Part shown: positions 58,014 to 64,000 of the stretch, piece after piece
Layout: each line of letters starts with the position of its first letter
Numbering within the stretch: position 1 is the stretch's first letter
Origin: Nageia nagi
Lineage: Eukaryota; Pinophyta
Reading direction: 5' to 3'
Assembly (NCBI GenBank): GCA_050084985.1
Contig: JBITNC010000001.1
Location: 23,498,001-23,562,000, forward strand
Length of the DNA: 64,000 nucleotides
Position numbers and translations under genes: made by a program
The notes under the pieces: generated by a model
The model's input: the letters and a program-made list of their open reading frames with translations, nothing else
What the model was told of the DNA's origin: nothing
The model's database searches: none

Positions 58014-60240
58014 TGTAGACACCTAAAAATGTCCCTCTTTAACTAAGTAAATATTGAAATGATCATAACTCTTTACACTAGCCTCAAACAAGCTTAAAAC
58101 TCCATTTATTGGATAGCTCTCATCGAGTGCATGTTAAACGAATGATCATATACCTCCTTTTCGATTAAATTTGATTACTAGGCAGTCATTTTTTATTGTT
58201 AACCGATCATCGGCGTTCGCCTTGAAATGCCGGTGTTTTGACTCAGTCATTGGCGTTTGATGTATAAACATCGACGACTCTGCAACAACCAAACAAAATC
58301 AAAAGGAAGTTGGAACGCTTCATCTTCTAAGATGAGGTGGCTAGAGGGGTCAGTTACGAGTGGCTTTTCATTTCCTCTTACCCACAATGGAACGTTCCTC
58401 CCGAAATCTATAAATACAAGCTAATACAAAGCAACATGAATGACCAAATGATGATCAAAAAAGACCAAAATTGAACCCAAGTTTGAAGTAGGGTAATGCT
58501 GCCAAAATCTTGTGAACTCATATAGTTTATTGTTTTATGCTATCTTCAAATTCAATATATTATCATACATAGATGCTTTGATGTTATTGTCTTTTGCATG
58601 TGTGTAGGATTTACAGGTTGTCTACATCAAGAATAGAAGCAAGCAATCCAAAAACAATGGAGATCTAATACCTTCATTTTGGCACATAGCATTTGTAAAA
58701 GTCCCTTCTAAGGGCATATTATAGTTTAAACTGAGATTGAATATCATTTTGCAATTACAACATGTTTATCTATGTTATATAATTTGAGGTTCAATGAAGG
58801 TTGAAGAATAATGTTCATTGTATTTTATTCTACATTCCAGCTCAATTTTCATTGCAACATTCTGGTGCTAGAAGGAGGGCCCCTCCGTTATTGAGAGGGA
58901 GATTTCTTATTTATGATTCTACCTTTCTGTTCTCTGGTTTTTTTAGATTTTTCCATGTACTAACTTCAAATTTTGGGTTCTATGCTTTTTCAGGAATTTG
59001 TTACAAAAATGCCAGCAACTGGTATCGAACACCGATGACTGTAAAGGAACGCCAGCATTTTGCAGATTAATCAAGACTAAATGCCAGTGATCGAACTTGA
59101 ACATCGATGACTGTCTCCAAATGCTAGCGTTCCCTATATAAACACTAGTGACTCATTTCTAGGTCGTTTTATCTCTTTTTGCTATTTCTAAAAAAGTAAA
59201 ATAAAATTATATTATGGAAAAATATTTTTGGATGTGATTCCTTTTCCTAGAGTGCATATAAGAATGGGTAGAAAAGGTTAAATGCATATATTTTATTAAT
59301 TACTTTATGTATGAAGTTATGTATTTATTTTCATGCTTTGGGTGAAGGCTACACATTAATACTTTTTATCTTGTCTACTTATGCTCTTCCTTTGCGCCTA
59401 GTGCGATCTAAGGTGACCAGAATAGACTTGATAAGAAGGGGTAATTAATTTTTCTTTTCTTTTACACTCACACTACATACACATTAATACTTTTTATCTT
59501 GTCTACTTATGCTCTCCCTTTGTGCTTAGTGCGATCTAAGGTGACCAGAATAGACTTGATAAGAAGGGGTGAATTAACTTTTCTTTTCTTTCACACTCAC
59601 ATTATCATTAATTGGGTTAATTTATCTACACTTAATGACCTCTTACTAGTAAGAGGAGGCAATTTACTACACATAAATACTTCCACCATTGGAAGGGGTA
59701 AATGAATCACACTTAACTTGGAATGAACTTAAGGAAAATAAATCGGGGTTTTGGATAGTACAAATCACATTAAAAGGGTTAATGAATTGGGTGGATTCGA
59801 ATACACTAAGTACTTTTACTTAACAAAGTATGCTCTCACTTTTGTGCTTCGAGCGATCTTAAGTGATCAGAAATAAGTTAAGTAAAAGACATAAAATTTA
59901 TTCATCTTATTTGGAAATTTACTACACATAATACTTCCACAGCTGGAAGGGGTTAATGAACATCACTAAGAGGTTGGATAATGAATCACATTATAATTAG
60001 AAAAGAACAATGGGGTTTATTAAGGTCAAGATTCATTTTATAATAAACTTTTGATTGTATCACATTAAGATAAGATAAATGAATGGACATGAATGTTGGG
60101 GAGGGTAGTATGCATCATTGCATCTTACTTATTTAAATTGCATTTCATAAGGCCTTAAAGGATATAATTGAACATTAACAAGTTGGATGTCACTACCAAC
60201 CGTTAATTCTTATTTTTTTGTACCCACCGACATAAACACA
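58014..60240 (+). repeat. LTR and leader of the terminal plus-strand gypsy element
   Basis: Begins TGTAGACACCTAAAAATG directly after the truncated U unit. A TATA box lies at 58409-58416 (TCTATAAATACAAG) and another TATA-like run at 59135-59142. I find no second copy and no convincing primer site, so the LTR end is not defined. CG-containing words (ATCGATGACT, AACGCCAGC, CGGCGTTCG) recur at 58198-58290, 59015-59060 and 59080-59130. The frame 58801-59070 has no recognisable domain. Confidence 0.55.
59353..59608 (+). repeat. 128 bp direct duplication in the gypsy leader
   Basis: ACATTAATACTTTTTATC at 59353 recurs at 59481, and the following GTGCGATCTAAGGTGACCAG block is nearly identical. A weaker third relative (GAGCGATCTTAAGTGATCAG) lies near 59850. 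Confidence 0.9.
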
Positions 60241-60614
60241 CTTGAAGCCATAGAGCTAGTTACACTTGGAAGTGATTACCAAGGTAACTCTCCTTTAGGT
60301 AGGAGTCAAAAAAGGAGACTCTTCTAGAACCAAGCCAAGAGCCATAAAAGCTTGTAAACATTACTTAGAATTACCCAACCTACCTTGTTTAACACTTGAC
60401 TAGTCAAAACAAATTAGGAAAATTAAAAGACTAAAAGTGAATAACTCATATTGTTCATTTAACTTAGACATTAAAAATATGTAAAAAATTAAAGAAGATA
60501 ATCACATCGTTAGAAGTAAATTTGCATGTAGGATGTTTGTGCATTAAATTGTTTTCTTGAAAACATAATAGAAAAGATAAAAATGAAGTTATCTTTTTAT
60601 GGTGTTTGTTTATA
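60241..60614 (+). other. Untranslated region before gypsy gag
   Basis: AT-rich, no frame. It leads to the gag ATG at 60615. Confidence 0.5.
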
Positions 60615-63241
60615 ATGGTTCAAACTAGAAGTATGTTCGCTAAGAAAATACAAGAATATCCATTTGAAATACAAGAAATAGATACAGAAAATATGGATTT
60701 GATAGAGTCTTTGGTTAAGAGACCATCTCCTTTAGATGAATCAGATTCATGGGTAGGTCATTGTGAAGGTAATGATGAAGATGGGGATTATGATCAATCT
60801 AAATTGCAAAGACAAAATATAGAAGATCATATTACTAAGTCTAGAATGCAAGTGTTAGATGAAGAGTTAACAGAAATTCATCATCATCTAGCTAATCATA
60901 GAGATGTTCCTAAGATGTCTTCTAGTGTACCAGGAGATGTAGAAAAACAAGATCAAAGCCGTCATAACTTAGAAATTGATGAGAATAAATCTTGGGCTGG
61001 AACCATAGCGGTACCATAGACTAAACCGTATAAATTTATCTATGATAGAGTCATTCATCAATTACCAGATGGTCGAATAGTCAGTTCTTTGATTAGAAAA
61101 GGACTTCCACTTTCTTGTAAATCTCTCGATTTAGGAAAAAATGAAGTAGCAATACCTACAAGTAATTTATCTCAAAGAGCTCCTTCAATAAAGCAAACGG
61201 AAAAATCTTACTCTTCAAAGGGAGGATTAAATAGAAGGACATCTAAGTTTGTAGTAGAAGAGATACCTTCTTTTGAAGAACTAAAAGAATGAAGACGATT
61301 ATATAATACGAAAGCAGGTCAAAGATTCACGGAAGTATATGCCGATGAAATTAAAAGGGCCGCGGAAATACAATATCTCCTAGAGGAAGAAAATAGAAGA
61401 ATTCAAGAACAAGAAGATAAATTAAAAGAAATGAAAGATAAACTTTTTAGGGATAAAAGGAAATTCATAGAACAAGAACAAGCAAGCAAAGAGAGAAGTA
61501 AATTCCTGGAATAAGAAAAGATAAGATGTCATAAAGAGCATGGGATTCAACCGCATCTAGGAGAATTACAACTTGAAGAATTAGAAAAGGAAAAAATTAA
61601 AAAGGAACAACATCTACGTATGGAGAAAGAAAAACAAAGACAGTGGGAGGAATATCAAAAGATTAAAAATTGGAAACCTGAAACCCTTGAAGGAAGTCAA
61701 ATACGGAGGTATCGAGATCTTTACTTAGACAGACAAGAAGTGAGGGATAAAGAGATAGCCATTTTGTTACAAAAGAAAATGGATAAAGAACTAGAATTAC
61801 AAAAATTATACGATAAACAAAAGCAAGATTCTATTAAAAGTTGGGTGGAACAAACTCAAAAGCAAATGAAACAACTTGATTACAAAGGAAAAGAGTTATA
61901 CGGAAAAACTATATACCAAGAACCTCCTAAAATCCCTAGTCTGCAACATCAATCACCTCTTAAAATATTACCCCCACCACCATCTAAAATTCCTTCTGAC
62001 TATGAGTCTCATATATCAAGATCAATCTTAGAGAAGGATCTGAATACTCGAAGACATCATAGACACACTCAAGGTCGAAGAACTGATAAGGAATTAGAAG
62101 ATTTTATGAAGGATTTTATGAATCGAGAGATGAATATTCAAGGGCTTAAGAAGTTAAATTATAAGAACATTTGTAATGAGCCTATTCATCCAAGTGTTCC
62201 GAAAAAGAAATTATCTTATAGGTTTGAACTTCCTAAAATAGAACCATTTAAAGGAAGAGAAGATCCCAAAGAACACTTGAGAAAATTCGCATTCTCTAGT
62301 TATCAGATAGCCAATGATGACTCATTGCTGATCAATTTCTTGAACACTTTAGAATCAATATTAAAGAAAAATCTTCCATTACAGATCTTACAAGATTACA
62401 ACAATTTTTCGATAAAACTATACAAGATTACATCTCAAGATGGCGGGCTATACTTACTAGTATGCCTTATACAATACCATAAGAAGAATTGGTTAAGTTA
62501 TTTAGTCAAAGTTGTCTAAGACCAATAGCTAGTGTTCCCCAAATTCAACAACATAAGACTTTTGAATAAGCTATTGCATAGGCAGTAGTTATAGAAAGAG
62601 TTAAAATTCAAGATGGAGAATTAAAGCTTAAGAAGAAGGAATACAAGAAAGGTAATCAACATGAGAACACTAGTAAACAACCACAAAGTAATCAAATAGC
62701 TATGATGGAATATTCTGGTCAAACTCCAAAAATCAAAGAAAATGTTGAACCTAAGCCTAAGAGAAATTTTACTCCATTATCGGAACCATTATCTAAAATA
62801 CTTAAGAAATTATGTGATAATGGTATGATTACATTACCTGATATAAAACCTGAGAATCCTGATGCTAAAGGAAAAAAATGGTATAGGGAGAATGAATTTT
62901 GCGCTTATCATAGACAAAAGGGACATAAGACAAATAGATGTCGAACTTTACAGCACAAAATTCAAGACTTGATAGATGGTGGAAAAATAGATGTAGATAA
63001 TCCTGTTGTGCCTTCAAATCAAAATTTAGGGATATATCAAAATCCCTTACCTTCACATCAAGCTAACAATGTGGCGATTATCCCAAATCAAATGAACTAT
63101 ACATGTAATGATAAGGATACACCATTTATAGGGACTGTAGATGATTCAATACACATGATTGGTATAGCTACAAGAGCACAACAATATCAATATAAACAAG
63201 ACAACCCACAAAAAAAATCAATCGATATCAAATCCAATTAA
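60615..63241 (+). pseudogene. Ty3/gypsy (Tat-like) gag with long coiled-coil N-terminal half
   Basis: Starts at ATG 60615 (MVQTRSM, a common start for plant gypsy gag). In-frame stops at 61017 (TAG), 61290 (TGA) and 61512 (TAA); a frame change near 62340-62390; further stops at 62568 and 62580. Residues about 230-420 are rich in Glu, Lys and Gln with heptad-like spacing (EEENRRIQEQEDKLKEMKDK), predicting a coiled coil. The gag core follows: YRFELPKIEPFKGREDPKEH and SSYQIANDDSLLINFLNTL. A zinc-knuckle-like C-x2-H-x4-H-x4-C is at FCAYHRQKGHKTNRC (62900-62945), then LQHKIQDLIDGGKI. Gag packages element RNA. The long N-terminal half before the core is unusual. A second frame change occurs at an A run near 63212. 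Confidence 0.8.
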
Positions 63242-64000
63242 TATACAACCTATACCTCCTCCACAACAACCTAAGGTTTCGATAAAGGGTGCTCTTCAAT
63301 GACAATTAAAGATGTCCCCAATTAAGATGACTTTATTTGAGCTATTACAACAGTCTGGGAGTTATAGGGAAGCTATGAATCAAATTCTACAAGAAATTCA
63401 AGTGGATATTAGTAACCTTGATGATTTTATTTCAATAGTTGAAATTTTGAAGATGTCTCAACAACCTAGTATTACCTTCTATGAACAAGAAAAATTAAAA
63501 AACAACGAACAAGGTGGACTTGATCCACCTTTACATATAATGGGTAAAGTAGACGGGAAACTGTTTAAAAGAATTCTGATAGATGAAGGTTCAGCTATAA
63601 ATATAATCTCAGAGGCCGCATATAAAAATTTGAATTTGTCAAATTCACTTATCTTAGCTCCTTATTTACAAATTAGGGCATTTAATGATGTAGTATGTTC
63701 AACTCTGGGATCAATTGTGGTACCAATTACAGTAGGAGCTAAAATAATTCAAACTTTACTACATATAATTGAAGGAAATATCATACAATACAACGTTCTT
63801 TTAGGACACCCATGGATTAGAGAAATGCAATGTGTCCCATCAACCTACCATGGATGTTTAAAATACATCTACAAAGATAAAGTTCATTGTGTGTTTAAGG
63901 ATCCAGATCCTTATTCACATTGTAATTTAATTTTTGATCCGAAAAAAGTGACATTACCGTCTCCTAACTTATCAACCATATTGATGAACAAAAATACAAA
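63242..64000 (+). pseudogene. Gypsy aspartic protease domain, cut by the window end
   Basis: Follows gag in a shifted frame, with one stop (TGA, 63299). Blocks: MTLFELLQQSGSYREAMNQI, LHIMGKVDGKLFKRILIDEG and SAINIISEAAY, then YNVLLGHPWI, the typical plant gypsy protease C-terminal block. The active-site triplet region reads IDEGSA where DGGSA is the usual Tat-type form, a Gly change explainable by G-to-A. It is open from 63302 to the end of the window. Reverse transcriptase should follow outside. Confidence 0.8.

Noticed and set aside
59020-59040. TGGTATCGAAC as a primer binding site of the terminal gypsy
   Set aside because: It resembles a copia-type site only over the first 7 bases, and it belongs to a CG-bearing word that recurs elsewhere in the same LTR.

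Overview
The window reads as nuclear DNA of a large, transposon-rich plant genome. It is strongly AT-rich. I see no intact host gene, no rRNA or tRNA gene and no prokaryotic signal. Nearly everything recognisable is an LTR retrotransposon of the Ty1/copia or Ty3/gypsy superfamily, in layers of different age. Tat-like gypsy elements (extra RNase H, long leaders, very long LTRs) together with large copia elements and long degenerate AT-rich stretches fit a giant plant genome, possibly a gymnosperm. That taxonomic guess is an inference and is weak. Three runs of exactly 100 N (14906-15005, 24032-24131, 31731-31830) are scaffold gaps of unknown true length.

Layout. 1-5418: remains of two minus-strand gypsy elements (leader, primer site and LTR; then RNase H, second RNase H and integrase head). 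5419-9309: decayed plus-strand copia ('Copia-1') lacking gag and protease. 9310-14905: minus-strand copia ('Copia-M') with a 1.7 kb LTR. 15006-17050: plus-strand gypsy gag remnant. 18560-19990: minus-strand plant-mobile-domain remnant. 22042-23650: a 0.79 kb LTR next to a minus-strand gypsy reverse transcriptase fragment. 24132-31730: one contig carrying LTR pieces, long AT-rich sequence and a second 0.79 kb LTR. 31831-40839: 'Copia-2', the youngest element. 40840-58013: a nested complex built on a gypsy element with about 4 kb LTRs ('big-LTR gypsy'). 58014-64000: the 5' part of another plus-strand gypsy element, cut by the window end.

Main conclusions. (1) The contig 24132-31730 is probably placed in the wrong orientation. 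Flipped, it supplies the missing 1506 bp of the left giant LTR, the missing 5' LTR of the element that Copia-2 entered, and a matching 5 bp target duplication, so the nest becomes coherent from 24132 to 58013. (2) Copia elements here carry arrays of short hairpins in untranslated regions, several with compensatory base changes that argue for a selected RNA or DNA structure. (3) Copia-2 is one continuous 1326-codon frame broken only by four stops, with three family motifs altered as well. All these lesions can be read as C-to-T or G-to-A changes, as expected from methylated transposon DNA. (4) Priming sites (tRNA primer site, polypurine tract) are tandemly multiplied in two elements.

Coordinates of degenerate elements are approximate unless a terminal TG/CA or a target duplication is cited. 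All alignments were made by eye.
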